Source: CAZQQN01 sp964549595
GTDB taxonomy: Bacteria; Bacteroidota; Bacteroidia; CAILMK01; CAYYUA01
Assembly (NCBI GenBank): GCA_964549595.1
Contig: CAZJWK010000081.1
Coordinates: 1 to 13,214, forward strand
Direction: 5' to 3'
Length of the DNA stretch: 13,214 nucleotides
Both the position numbers and the translations under genes were made by a program. Below the pieces are notes generated by a model, which did not search any database, had not been told where the DNA came from, and saw nothing but the letters and a program-made list of their open reading frames with translations. This document shows positions 6,140 to 13,214 of the stretch, in pieces. Within the stretch, counting starts at the first letter, position 1. Every line of letters starts with the position of its first letter.

Positions 6140-7462
6140 TTAAGCAATACTTGGTTGATACTCGAGCAAATAACCACTCAAAGCACCATCCTCCTTAAAA
6201 CCTTGAAATCGAACCAATTGAAGTGTATTAACAAGGTTTTCATCGTAAGGGCATTTGACTTTCAGGTAATTCTGGCTGTACCCTTGCATAAGGCCATTCT
6301 TCCTGGCATCCTCAAATAAAACTTCTCCCGTTTGCCCCACAAATTGCTCATAAAAAGCACGGCGCTTTTTGTGGGAAAGGTTTTGAAGCATTTTGCGCCT
6401 TTCTGTACGGTACTTTTCGTGAACCTTTCCCTCCATCCTGGCAGCAGGGGTATTTGGCCGCTCAGAATAAGTGAAAACATGCAAGTAAGAAATATCCAAT
6501 CCCTTCAGGAAGTCATAAGTTTTCATAAATTCTTCCTCGGTTTCACCCGGAAAACCGACTATCACATCCACACCAATACAGCAATCAGGCATCTTGGTTT
6601 TAATAGCATGGATTCGGTTAGCGAAAAGCTCTGTCAAGTATCGCCTGCGCATTTGTTTAAGTAAATAATCTGAGCCTGATTGCAAAGGAATGTGAAAATG
6701 GGGGACGAACTTTTCGGAATGGGCTACAAAATCAATGATTTCATTGGTTAGCAAATTCGGTTCGATGGATGAAATGCGATACCGTTTTATGCCTTCTACT
6801 TTCTCCAATTCCCGGATTAAATCAAAAAATATCTCTCCTTTTTCATTTTTAAAATCCCCAATGTTAACACCCGTTAACACAATTTCCTTTACGCCGTTAG
6901 CTGCAATTTCCTTAGCTGATTCACAAATATTAGCTACATAATCACTACGGCTTCTGCCTCGCGCTAAAGGAATGGTACAGAAAGAGCAAAAATAATTGCA
7001 TCCGTCTTGCACTTTGAGAAAGGAGCGGGTTCGATCGCCTAATGAATAGGCATTTTCGAAGTGTTTAACCTCCTTAATGTGGGAATTGAGAATTAAGGTT
7101 TCCTCAGTTTCACTTAATTTATTTAAATGCTCAATCAGGTTGAACTTTTCCCTGGCACCAAGTACTACATCCACACCAGGTATTTCGGCTATTTCCTTTG
7201 GCTTAAGCTGCGCATAACAACCCACAATAGCCACTTTGGCATCCTCGTTTTGTTTTAATGCATCCCGCACCACCTTTTTGCATTTGCGATCAGCATGATC
7301 TGTAACGGAACAGGTATTGATCACATAAATGTCAGCAGGCTCCTGGAAATCTACAACCTGAAAGCCTTCTTTCCGGAAATTCTGCGCAATGGAGGAAGTT
7401 TCGGAAAAGTTCAGCTTACAACCCAGTGTATAGAATGCAACCCGGTTTTGAGAGGGTGTCAT
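6140..7462 (-). CDS. mtaB: tRNA (N6-L-threonylcarbamoyladenosine(37)-C2)-methylthiotransferase MtaB
   Basis: This radical-SAM enzyme adds a methylthio group to t6A at position 37, next to the anticodon, of tRNAs reading ANN codons (ms2t6A). The 440 residues show the family order. An N-terminal methylthiotransferase domain has three auxiliary iron-sulphur cysteines: C15 (LGCKLN), C51 (NTCSV) and C82 (GCYAQ). The radical-SAM motif C155-x3-C159-x2-C162 and the SAM-site stretch LTGVNIGDF follow. HIPLQSGSD (257-265) and IVGFPGETEEEF (301-312) are family signatures. A TRAM RNA-binding domain occupies about 373-436. LGCKLNFSE at the N-terminus favours MtaB over MiaB or RimO. I start at the ATG at 7462. 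A TTG 11 codons upstream is possible but the extra residues do not look conserved. All key residues are present. Confidence 0.93.
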   Translation of the reverse strand: MTPSQNRVAFYTLGCKLNFSETSSIAQNFRKEGFQVVDFQEPADIYVINTCSVTDHADRKCKKVVRDALKQNEDAKVAIVGCYAQLKPKEIAEIPGVDVVLGAREKFNLIEHLNKLSETEETLILNSHIKEVKHFENAYSLGDRTRSFLKVQDGCNYFCSFCTIPLARGRSRSDYVANICESAKEIAANGVKEIVLTGVNIGDFKNEKGEIFFDLIRELEKVEGIKRYRISSIEPNLLTNEIIDFVAHSEKFVPHFHIPLQSGSDYLLKQMRRRYLTELFANRIHAIKTKMPDCCIGVDVIVGFPGETEEEFMKTYDFLKGLDISYLHVFTYSERPNTPAARMEGKVHEKYRTERRKMLQNLSHKKRRAFYEQFVGQTGEVLFEDARKNGLMQGYSQNYLKVKCPYDENLVNTLQLVRFQGFKEDGALSGYLLEYQPSIA

Positions 7463-7508
7463 AAAAATTCTGTCTTTAAAATCTTCGGGGCTCAAAATTT
7501 ACAACCCA

Positions 7509-7516
7509 CAAAATTA
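7509..7516 (-). promoter_or_regulatory. Candidate -7 element (TAATTTTG) of mtaB
   Basis: Read on the minus strand, TAATTTTG fits TAnnTTTG and ends 46 bases before the mtaB ATG. The nearest TTG upstream is only about 12 bases away, shorter than the normal -33 spacing, so only the -7 match supports it. Confidence 0.35.
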
Positions 7517-7640
7517 AACACTGTGTGGCAAAAAAGAAGTTTTTTAACGGCCAAGCTTTTTTAACCTTGTTATTTTCAGATGGTCAACAAAAATCATCCA
7601 GACAGGTTTTTTCATTGATTATTGTCAGTGATCAATGGAA

Positions 7641-8414
7641 TTATTCGTTTTTCATCTGCAAGCGCAATTCGGTCATCTTCTTTTTGGTATATTCCGGGAA
7701 ATCGCCCTGCATCATCCAGGAATAGTAGGCGGGATCCTTTTTCAGGATCTCTTTAACCGGTTTACCTTTGTATTTGCCGAAATTGAATACTTCCTGTCCT
7801 TTGTCATTGTACATCAATCGCCCGGCCAAATCCACAAAACGGTTTTTCGGGTCCCCTATAAAATCATTCAGGAATTTGATGTCATTCTGAAGCTCCTGGT
7901 ATTGTGCTATCTGAGCCTGTAAAACTTCATGGGTTGCCCAGGTATCAGCTTCAGCAGAATGAGCCTGGCTCAGGTCCTTATTACAATAAAAACGGTAAGC
8001 CGCTTCAAGGGTCCTTTTTTCCATCATATGGAAAATCCGCTGAACATCAACGATCTTTCGTTTACCCAGATCAAAATCCACATCAGCCCTAATAAATTCC
8101 TCCATTAAAAGGGGCAGATCAAATTTCAAAAGATTAAAACCTGCTAAATCAGCATTGTCCGTAAAATTCACCACCGCTTTGGCAATATCCTTAAAAAGCG
8201 GTTCATCTTTTACATCTTCATGGCTTATTCCATGAATTTTGTAAGAATCTTCGGAGATGGGCACTTCAGGATTAACCCGCCAGGTTTTCGTTTCCTCTTG
8301 GTTATCAGGCAATACCTTGAGAAACGAAACCTCAATAATGCGATCTTTGGAAATGTTAAGGCCGGTTGCTTCTATGTCAAAGTAAACAAGTGGCTTATTT
8401 AAATTTAAACCCAT
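7641..8414 (-). CDS. DEDDh 3'-5' exonuclease (DNA polymerase III epsilon-like) with C-terminal DUF3820-like domain
   Basis: This 257-residue nuclease of the DnaQ/RNase T superfamily should remove nucleotides from 3' ends of DNA or RNA with two metal ions. The catalytic set is complete: D13 and E15 (YFDIEATG), D99 after N94 (FNLLKFDLPLL), and H152 with D157 (AHSAEADTW), the DEDDh order. H61 lies in the usual IHGIS motif. The exonuclease fold ends near residue 172. A short extra domain at 205-247 (FNFGKYKGKPVKEI...YYSWMMQG...Y) resembles the DUF3820 family, whose function is not settled. The protein has no polymerase domain, so a free-standing repair or turnover nuclease is more likely than replicative proofreading. 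Its ATG is 56 bases downstream of the mpl stop. Confidence 0.87.
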   Translation of the reverse strand: MGLNLNKPLVYFDIEATGLNISKDRIIEVSFLKVLPDNQEETKTWRVNPEVPISEDSYKIHGISHEDVKDEPLFKDIAKAVVNFTDNADLAGFNLLKFDLPLLMEEFIRADVDFDLGKRKIVDVQRIFHMMEKRTLEAAYRFYCNKDLSQAHSAEADTWATHEVLQAQIAQYQELQNDIKFLNDFIGDPKNRFVDLAGRLMYNDKGQEVFNFGKYKGKPVKEILKKDPAYYSWMMQGDFPEYTKKKMTELRLQMKNE

Positions 8415-8435
8415 TTAATCTTTTTTTCTTGGTGG

Positions 8436-8443
8436 CAAAGTTA
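8436..8443 (-). promoter_or_regulatory. Candidate -7 element (TAACTTTG) of the exonuclease gene
   Basis: The minus strand reads TAACTTTG, the same octamer as before the channel gene, ending 21 bases before the ATG at 8414. It lies in the 56-base gap after mpl, so the exonuclease may have its own transcript. No -33 TTG is evident. Confidence 0.4.
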
Positions 8444-8470
8444 ACATTTATCCTGATTTCAGGTTTATCA

Positions 8471-9832
8471 TTACTGCACGATCCATTTCTCCACCATTTC
8501 CATCAGGGGATATCCATTAAAATTGCCGGAACTCATGAAAACCACTATGGTATTGTCTGGCTGGTAATTCCTGAAAGTATCCATTAAAACGTTTTCATCC
8601 TTGAACATTTGCAAGCGGGGATCATCAAAAGCCTCATGTATTTCCTCACTATTAATGTCCGGCATTTGCTTCAATTCAAGGGCATGGGGATTGATAAAAA
8701 CCAGACATTCGTCTGCTTCATTTGTGGTACCCTTATACTGGGGCAAAAACTCCTTGTTAAGACTGCTATAGGTATGTAATTCCAGGCAGACAAGAAGCTT
8801 TTTATCGGGATATTGCGTTTTCAATCCATCAATGGTAGCCTTAACCTTTGAAGGGGCGTGGGCAAAATCCCGGTAAACCAGGGTAGCATCCTTTTCCACC
8901 ATTAATTCCAGGCGCTTACCTGCCCCCTTGAAATCTTGCGCAGCATTCCAGAAATGCGCTGGATGTATTCCTAATTGAGTACAAATATTACAAGCTCCCT
9001 GCAAATTCCAAAGGTTATGCCTTCCCGGTATTTTCAAAGGAAACTTGTTTCCTTGGTAATTTATACTAAACGAATTAGCGACCAATTCCCAATTGGGTTC
9101 ATTGTAAGGAAATAACTGAAGCTTGTCCTTAAACTCACTAACGAGCTTTACCACTTCGGGATCATCCTCATAGTAAATGACTTTACCCTGTACGGGCATG
9201 CTCACCATTAAATCCCGGAATGCCTGCACATAACTTTCATAGGTCGGAAAAACATTCATATGATCCCATGCAATACCACTGACTAAAACCATTTGTGGCT
9301 CGTAATGGAGGAATTTCGGACGGTTGTCAATAGACGAAGACAAATACTCATCTCCTTCGAGGATTGCTACTTCAGAATCTTTATTTATGGAAACACTGTC
9401 CTCAAAACCTTCTACAGGAGCCCCAACCATATAATCAAATGACCAATCCATTTTTTTAAGCACATGCATGACCATACTTGTTATAGTAGTCTTGCCATGG
9501 CTACCGGTTATTACTACGCGGGTTTTGCTTTGTAGTTCCTTACCCATGAATTCAGGAAAAGAATAAACGGGTATTCCTTTTTGCTGCGCTTTAACCAATT
9601 CCGGGTTATCCTTTTTGGCATGCATTCCCAGAATTACACATTCTACTCCGGTATCCAGGTTTTCCGGATGCCAGCCGGTCTCACTGGGTAATAATCCATA
9701 ATGTGCTAATCGCTGTTTTGCAGGCTCAAAGATCTCATCATCCGATCCCGTAACCTGATAGCCCCTTTTATGTAGAGCTATAGCCAAATTGTGCATGATA
9801 CTGCCCCCTATCGCTACGAAGTGAATTTTCAT
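8471..9832 (-). CDS. mpl: UDP-N-acetylmuramate:L-alanyl-gamma-D-glutamyl-meso-diaminopimelate ligase
   Basis: Mpl joins the murein tripeptide released from old cell wall to UDP-N-acetylmuramic acid in an ATP-dependent, cytoplasmic recycling step. The 453-residue protein has the Mur ligase layout. The N-terminal nucleotide-binding domain (HFVAIGGSIMHNLA, 4-17) includes GSDDEIFEP (29-37). The ATP loop is GSHGKTT (110-116). The catalytic segment ILEGDEY (157-163) and WDHMNVFPT (189-197) follow. The motif DFAHAPSKV (322-330) opens the C-terminal domain. GSDDEIFEP and the tripeptide-ligase-type FAHAPSK favour Mpl over MurC. I use the ATG at 9832, since an upstream TTG adds five residues ahead of the normal MKIHF start. 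Neighbours are an RDD membrane protein upstream and the exonuclease downstream, with no other murein gene in view. Confidence 0.9.
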   Translation of the reverse strand: MKIHFVAIGGSIMHNLAIALHKRGYQVTGSDDEIFEPAKQRLAHYGLLPSETGWHPENLDTGVECVILGMHAKKDNPELVKAQQKGIPVYSFPEFMGKELQSKTRVVITGSHGKTTITSMVMHVLKKMDWSFDYMVGAPVEGFEDSVSINKDSEVAILEGDEYLSSSIDNRPKFLHYEPQMVLVSGIAWDHMNVFPTYESYVQAFRDLMVSMPVQGKVIYYEDDPEVVKLVSEFKDKLQLFPYNEPNWELVANSFSINYQGNKFPLKIPGRHNLWNLQGACNICTQLGIHPAHFWNAAQDFKGAGKRLELMVEKDATLVYRDFAHAPSKVKATIDGLKTQYPDKKLLVCLELHTYSSLNKEFLPQYKGTTNEADECLVFINPHALELKQMPDINSEEIHEAFDDPRLQMFKDENVLMDTFRNYQPDNTIVVFMSSGNFNGYPLMEMVEKWIVQ

Positions 9833-9914
9833 GGTAAAAAATTTCAAGTGTCGAATAACAAATTCAAAATAAGGACGAGACGGCTACATGCTTTTTTGCA
9901 AAAAATTTTAGGGT

Positions 9915-10307
9915 TCAAACAGCTGTTTGTTCCGTATCAACATCCACTACCCTTGTATTGGCCAATTGATCTCCCACCCTCAGCCCATCTTCATTAACCA
10001 TTAGTACGATTAGTTCGATGACCGGCATCACGGGAATTATTAAAAATACATTCCTGGTAATGCTGGTAATCCAATTGTACGTTAATGGGTCTCCTTTATA
10101 ATCCACTGCCTGAAGGTTAAAAACCTTTTTGCCAATGCTTTGCCCATCTAAAAATGGCAAAGCATCCCTGGTCAGTAAGTAAGCAAGCGCCAGGACAATC
10201 CCGATGGGATTCACAATACCACTGATCACCGCCATGATAATGGCATCTATTAGGAAAGCCACAATGCGTTTTCCAGCAGAAGCAATGGCAGGTGCTAAGA
10301 CTTCCAT
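9915..10307 (-). CDS. RDD family membrane protein
   Basis: This small integral membrane protein of 130 residues belongs to the RDD family. The defining residues are seen: R14 and D21 in the first helix (KRIVAFLIDAII), and D113 near the end (VGDQLANTRVV). GQSIGKKVFNLQAVD (55-69) is the conserved cytoplasmic loop. Three hydrophobic stretches lie at about 15-30, 32-46 and 87-104. Some RDD proteins have been linked to sodium or proton exchange, but for most, including this one, the role is unknown. It sits 82 bases upstream of mpl on the same strand and could share its transcript. Length is typical, and the acidic tail DVDTEQTAV is unremarkable. Confidence 0.85.
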   Translation of the reverse strand: MEVLAPAIASAGKRIVAFLIDAIIMAVISGIVNPIGIVLALAYLLTRDALPFLDGQSIGKKVFNLQAVDYKGDPLTYNWITSITRNVFLIIPVMPVIELIVLMVNEDGLRVGDQLANTRVVDVDTEQTAV

Positions 10308-10313
10308 TTCTTT

Positions 10314-10318
10314 CCTCT
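10314..10318 (-). promoter_or_regulatory. Shine-Dalgarno-like site (AGAGG) of the RDD gene
   Basis: The minus strand reads AGAGG, AAAGAA, then ATG, a spacing of 6 bases. This supports the start at 10307. No TAnnTTTG is found upstream of this gene. Confidence 0.5.
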
Positions 10319-10391
10319 TTTATTATAGGGCTAATTTAGGACAATTAAGGAAAATTTTTAAATGGCCCCTTTAAAATAATTTCCGAATTCA

Positions 10392-10425
10392 TTGACCGTT
10401 AAAATCATTGATATAATTAATTTTG
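10392..10425 (+). promoter_or_regulatory. Candidate promoter (TTG, 23 bases, TAATTTTG) of the Rieske-like lipoprotein gene
   Basis: TTG at 10392-10394 and TAATTTTG at 10418-10425 are 23 bases apart, at the upper end of the range for Bacteroidota sigma-A promoters. The -7 box ends only 4 bases before the ATG at 10430, so transcription should start at or beside the start codon, giving a leaderless mRNA. Confidence 0.5.
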
Positions 10426-10429
10426 AATT

Positions 10430-10906
10430 ATGAAAAAGCTGTTTTTCCAGATAAGCCTTGCCTCTTTCCTTTTTCTGGCATTTTCAACCTGCGAGGACAA
10501 AAATGCGGGAAATGGCTATGTGGTGATTCCGGAAAAGCATATTTCGCGAGAAATTAATATCAAACAACCCGAATATAGTGATTTGAATAACCCTGGCGGT
10601 CATGTTTACCTTAACAATGAAGGATACCGCGGAGTTATTGTCCTTCAGACTTATGACAACACTTTCAAAGCTTTTGAAAGGGCTTGCCCTTATAAGCCTG
10701 ATAAACCTTGCGCCACCATATCTATGCATCCCTCCAGACTTTATTTGGGGTGCGGCAAAGTAGTCGATACGCAGTGGAATGCCTGTATCTCTTCCAAGTA
10801 TAACCTGGATGGCAGCGTTATGGAGGGTCCAACTGACCGTCCATTGAAAAGTTACCACCTTCAAAAAAATGGTGATCACTTAAGAATCACCAATGCTGGG
10901 CGTTAA
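10430..10906 (+). CDS. Rieske-like fold lipoprotein lacking histidine cluster ligands
   Basis: This 158-residue exported protein has a signal sequence (KKLFFQISLASFLFLAFSTC) with C21 as the likely lipidation site. The box F-S-T-C is a loose match, so lipid attachment is probable rather than certain. The body resembles Rieske [2Fe-2S] domain proteins of Bacteroidota: a strand GYRGVIVLQTYDNTFKAFER, then C86-P-Y, then the end signature GSVMEGPTDRPLKSYHL. A true Rieske site needs C-x-H and C-x2-H. Here the positions read C86-P-Y and C119-I-S-S-K-Y, with further cysteines at 94 and 108. Four cysteines and no histidine ligand suggest disulphides or another metal rather than a standard cluster. It faces the minus-strand operon to its right across 110 bases with no clear terminator. 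Confidence 0.68.
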   Translation: MKKLFFQISLASFLFLAFSTCEDKNAGNGYVVIPEKHISREINIKQPEYSDLNNPGGHVYLNNEGYRGVIVLQTYDNTFKAFERACPYKPDKPCATISMHPSRLYLGCGKVVDTQWNACISSKYNLDGSVMEGPTDRPLKSYHLQKNGDHLRITNAGR

Positions 10907-11016
10907 AAACATTACTCCGGCTAAATGTTATCGAATTCCCGCCTATACCCCCAAACAAAAAATAATCCCTAAAAACCTTATATCATCTTATACCCATAAC
11001 CGGCTAACCCTTTCGC

Positions 11017-11373
11017 TCAATTAAAAGCATTTTGAAACAAGGCGTTAAGAAGGGATTGAATGATACTGAAAAATAAGGCCGCCCAAAAATTTTGAACGGA
11101 AAAGCCGGGAACGATCCAATCAACCAGGTAAATAAGCAATACGTTAATAACCAACAGGAATAATCCGAAGGTTAGAACGGTAAGCGGAAAAGCAATGATG
11201 ACCAAAAGCGGCTTTAAATAGGTATTAGCCATCCCAAGTAGGAAAGCCACCAATAAAGCAAACCAAAAACTATTTACTTTTACCCCCGGCAGAATATAGG
11301 CCGCAAGCAATACAGCCAAACCGGCAATAATCCAGCGAATTACTCGGGCTAATAGGCTTTCATTTCCATTCAT
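11017..11373 (-). CDS. Small four-helix membrane protein, PF04020 (phage holin 4 superfamily / YvlD-like)
   Basis: This 118-residue protein is nearly all membrane helix (about 11-29, 37-50, 55-83 and 95-115) and matches the pattern of the YvlD-like family that databases label 'phage holin family protein'. It shows an internal duplication: LPGVKVNSFWFALL (28-41) and VPGFSVQNFWAALF (88-101) occupy equal places in the two halves. Despite the label, nothing phage-related is nearby, and family members are ordinary chromosomal proteins of unknown function, some tied to envelope stress. The ATG overlaps the stop of the upstream oxidoreductase by 4 bases (ATGA), so translation is probably coupled. 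It is the last gene of the purQ operon. Confidence 0.82.
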   Translation of the reverse strand: MNGNESLLARVIRWIIAGLAVLLAAYILPGVKVNSFWFALLVAFLLGMANTYLKPLLVIIAFPLTVLTFGLFLLVINVLLIYLVDWIVPGFSVQNFWAALFFSIIQSLLNALFQNAFN

Positions 11374-12359
11374 ACCTTTGCGGGTTTACTGGTTATTTGC
11401 AGGATGAGTTTTCCCTTTACCTGGTTTTTTGATAAATAGTGGTGGGCTTCACTCGCTTCCGATACCGGGAAAACCCGATCTATACAAGGAACTAAGTTGC
11501 CCTTTTGATAGGCATCTAAAACCTTATTTTTTATAGTCTTGGTTAATGTCCTTTTCACATCATAAGGTTGATTCCTTAAGGTAGAACCTTTTAGCAATAG
11601 GTTTTTGCTTAATATTTCGGCCATGTTAACCTCAGCTTTTAATCCCCCTAATAGACCGATAAGAAGCCATCTGCCTTTAAAAGCCAAAACGTTGGAATGC
11701 AATCTGGCATAATCCGTATCGCCAACCGTATCCAGGACAAGTTGAATACCTTTTGGCGCCCATTCCTTTATTGACTTCTCCAATTCAGTTTGCCGGTAAT
11801 TAATCACCTGGTCCGCACCCAATTCCCGGCAAAATTTCACTTTTTCGTCACTGCCGGTGGTTGCTATCACTTCTGCCTGAAAGTACTTGGCCAACTGAAT
11901 GGCTGTGGAGCCTACACCTCCCGCTCCGGAATGAATTAACACCTTTTCACCTTTTACAAGCCGGCCCAATTCAATAAGGTTATAGTAGGCTGTAAACAAA
12001 GCCTCTGGGACTGCCGCTCCCTGCTTAAACTCCCAATGAGGTGGCATTGGTAGTAATAAGTCCTCATTAACAGCCACTTTTTCCGCATAAGCCCCACCTG
12101 GTATCAAAGCCATGACAGGATCTCCTTTACGCCATTTTGTGACTTGGTAACCCGTTTCCAATACCTCCCCGGCCATTTCAAGACCCAAAATCCAGGAAGC
12201 TCCTTCGGGGGGTGGATAAAGCCCTTTTACCTGAAGTATATCAGCCCTGTTAACTCCGGCTGCATGAACCTTCACTAATACATCATGCTCCGAATAACCG
12301 GGGTCTCCGGTTTTTTCCCACTTCAATGTTTCATTGGCTCCGATTTGAATGGCCTTCAT
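11370..12359 (-). CDS. NAD(P)H:quinone oxidoreductase, zinc-free MDR superfamily (PIG3-like)
   Basis: This 329-residue cytosolic enzyme of the medium-chain dehydrogenase/reductase superfamily belongs to the quinone oxidoreductase branch. The N-terminal GroES-like half has AAGVNRADILQVKGLYPPP (33-51), which is typical of PIG3-type enzymes, and LGLEMAGEV (58-66). The Rossmann half carries the nucleotide loop SGAGGVGSTAIQLA (144-157), with the T-T-G-S-x-E-K stretch at 167-173 often seen in NADPH users. No zinc-site cysteine cluster is present, as expected for this branch. It should pass electrons from NAD(P)H to quinones or related carbonyls, substrate unknown. It starts 8 bases after purQ and overlaps the next gene by 4, so it is an operon member with no evident link to purine synthesis. 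Confidence 0.88.
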   Translation of the reverse strand: MKAIQIGANETLKWEKTGDPGYSEHDVLVKVHAAGVNRADILQVKGLYPPPEGASWILGLEMAGEVLETGYQVTKWRKGDPVMALIPGGAYAEKVAVNEDLLLPMPPHWEFKQGAAVPEALFTAYYNLIELGRLVKGEKVLIHSGAGGVGSTAIQLAKYFQAEVIATTGSDEKVKFCRELGADQVINYRQTELEKSIKEWAPKGIQLVLDTVGDTDYARLHSNVLAFKGRWLLIGLLGGLKAEVNMAEILSKNLLLKGSTLRNQPYDVKRTLTKTIKNKVLDAYQKGNLVPCIDRVFPVSEASEAHHYLSKNQVKGKLILQITSKPAKV

Positions 12360-12367
12360 AACAAGGA

Positions 12368-13063
12368 TTACATTTGCATAGCCGGTTGAATAATACTTCC
12401 TAAAATGTAAGCTCCATCAGTATTACCCAACACCTCTTCAGCCGCCCTTTCAGGATGAGGCATTAACCCGAAAACATTGCGCCCTGAATTGCATATAGCA
12501 GCAATGGAATGTACAGAACCGTTCGGATTACTGAATTCGGATTGATTACCCGCTTTATCGCAGTATTGAAATAAAACACGGTCCTCTGCTTTAAGTTGGT
12601 CAATGGTTTCTTGATGGGCAAAGAACCGCCCTTCTCCATGAGCAACAGGCATTTTCAAGACCCTACCCGGTTCAATTTCACGGGTTAATAGGGATTGGCT
12701 GGTGGTTGGTTTGATGTACAAGTTGTTACAAATAAATTTCTGGTTAAGATTCTCGATCAAAGCCCCGGGTAAAAGCTGTGCTTCGCATAAAACCTGGAAA
12801 CCATTGCAAATTCCCAGCACATAACCTCCATCCTTAGCGAAATCAATGACATCTTCCATTATTGGAGAAAAACGGGCTATAGCCCCTGCACGCAGGTAAT
12901 CCCCATGAGCAAAGCCACCGGGTAACACGATAAAATCACAATCTTTCAGCCCCCTGTCTTTGTGCCATAATGGCTGAACGAACTGATTAAACACGTTCTC
13001 TAAAACATGAATGGTGTCTCCATCACAATTGGACCCGGGAAAAATCACTACGCCAAATTTCAT
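12368..13063 (-). CDS. purQ: Phosphoribosylformylglycinamidine synthase glutaminase subunit PurQ
   Basis: PurQ releases ammonia from glutamine for step four of purine synthesis (FGAR to FGAM), in a complex with small PurL and PurS. The 231 residues are a class I glutamine amidotransferase. Early motifs are VIFPGSNCDGD (6-16) and LPGGFAHGDYLRAGAIA (47-63). The nucleophile is C86 in GICNGFQ, and the catalytic H203 and E205 lie in MPHPER (201-206). VAHGEGRF (140-147) is also a PurQ signature. All catalytic residues are present and the length is normal. A stand-alone PurQ implies the three-part PurS/PurQ/PurL enzyme rather than the single large PurL found in many relatives, but neither partner is in this window. 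It is first in the operon with the oxidoreductase and small membrane protein. Confidence 0.95.
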   Translation of the reverse strand: MKFGVVIFPGSNCDGDTIHVLENVFNQFVQPLWHKDRGLKDCDFIVLPGGFAHGDYLRAGAIARFSPIMEDVIDFAKDGGYVLGICNGFQVLCEAQLLPGALIENLNQKFICNNLYIKPTTSQSLLTREIEPGRVLKMPVAHGEGRFFAHQETIDQLKAEDRVLFQYCDKAGNQSEFSNPNGSVHSIAAICNSGRNVFGLMPHPERAAEEVLGNTDGAYILGSIIQPAMQM

Positions 13064-13067
13064 ACTT

Positions 13068-13075
13068 CAAATTTA
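13068..13075 (-). promoter_or_regulatory. Candidate -7 element (TAAATTTG) of the purQ operon
   Basis: The minus strand reads TAAATTTG, an exact TAnnTTTG match ending 4 bases before the purQ ATG. Transcription would start at about the start codon, giving a leaderless message. No TTG lies at the ideal -33 distance (the nearest are about 12 and 30 bases away). Confidence 0.45.
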
Positions 13076-13214
13076 GCCTATTCTGTTCAAAAGTGGAAAA
13101 TTTAGCAAGGTTGGAACACCAAAAATAGCCTTTTAGACAAAAATTAATACCCTAAAAGACTACCGGTAAGTTTATAGGTGGGTGTGGTTCAATGAAGCCA
13201 TTAGGAAAAAGTCA
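13076..13214. other. Non-coding right edge upstream of purQ
   Basis: This stretch presumably holds the rest of the purQ promoter. A 7-base inverted repeat (13130-13136 with 13152-13158, CTTTTAG/CTAAAAG) is too weak to call. An ATG at 13192 begins a frame that runs off the window (MKPLGKS), too short to judge. A minus-strand frame entering from the edge stops after 13 codons. Confidence 0.3.

Noticed and set aside
6332..6664. 110-codon plus-strand open frame inside mtaB
   Set aside because: It is antisense to conserved MtaB motifs and has no family features. It is a shadow of the real gene.
7463..7495. Upstream TTG start for mtaB
   Set aside because: The 11 extra residues precede the normal family N-terminus, and an ATG is available at 7462.
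7613..7637. Hairpin after the exonuclease stop (9-base stem, CATTGATTA with TGATCAATG)
   Set aside because: AT-rich, contains a wobble pair, and on the exonuclease strand it is followed by A bases rather than U bases, so it is not an intrinsic terminator in the needed direction.
9833..9847. Upstream TTG start for mpl
   Set aside because: It adds only MKFFT before the usual MKIHF start of the nucleotide-binding domain, and ATG is present at 9832.
10484..10879. 131-codon minus-strand open frame opposite the Rieske-like lipoprotein gene
   Set aside because: It lies wholly inside a convincing exported-protein gene, and its product shows no recognisable motif.
10907..11016. Search for a terminator between the convergent lipoprotein gene and the membrane-protein gene
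   Set aside because: Only a direct repeat (CCGGCTAA twice) was found. No hairpin with a U-run on either strand.
11017..11373. The 'phage holin' family label as a sign of a prophage
   Set aside because: The protein is of the YvlD-like chromosomal family. It is translationally coupled to a metabolic gene, and no phage structural, lysis or integration gene is near.

Overview
The window looks like a chromosomal segment of a Bacteroidota member. It is AT-rich. A secreted protein ends in a type IX secretion (Por) sorting domain. Several start codons follow the phylum's TAnnTTTG promoter element, and the gene set (MtaB, Mpl, a Rieske-like lipoprotein, RDD protein, stand-alone PurQ) is typical of the phylum. 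I cannot place it below phylum level. I see no tRNA, rRNA, CRISPR array, insertion sequence or prophage.

Left part (1-3229, plus strand): the 3' end of an unidentified gene, then a PqiA-domain membrane protein with an unusual helical extension, then a voltage-gated-channel-like protein whose potassium filter signature is replaced, then a DinB/DUF1572 protein 11 bases behind it. A strong two-way hairpin terminator at 3187-3229 closes this block and the convergent gene that follows.

Middle (3270-10307, minus strand): a large secreted protein (seven-repeat beta-propeller, three cysteine repeats, Ig-like and carboxypeptidase-regulatory-like domains, type IX sorting domain) with a textbook Shine-Dalgarno and a 14-base palindrome upstream. 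Next in map order are mtaB (tRNA methylthiolation), a DEDDh exonuclease with an extra C-terminal domain, mpl (peptidoglycan recycling) and an RDD membrane protein. The last four point the same way, with transcription running RDD, mpl, exonuclease, mtaB, but the gaps (82, 56 and 178 bases) and candidate promoters suggest several transcripts.

Right part (10430-13214): a plus-strand lipoprotein with a Rieske-like fold that lacks the histidine ligands, then a tight minus-strand operon purQ - quinone oxidoreductase - small four-helix membrane protein (gap of 8 bases, then a 4-base overlap).

Most of the content is ordinary housekeeping. I found no clear new multi-gene system. The best leads are the channel with a lost selectivity filter, the PqiA protein with its long extracytoplasmic helical arm, the histidine-less Rieske-like lipoprotein, and a split in which genes with no nearby TAnnTTTG carry Shine-Dalgarno sites while several others have the promoter almost touching the start codon.
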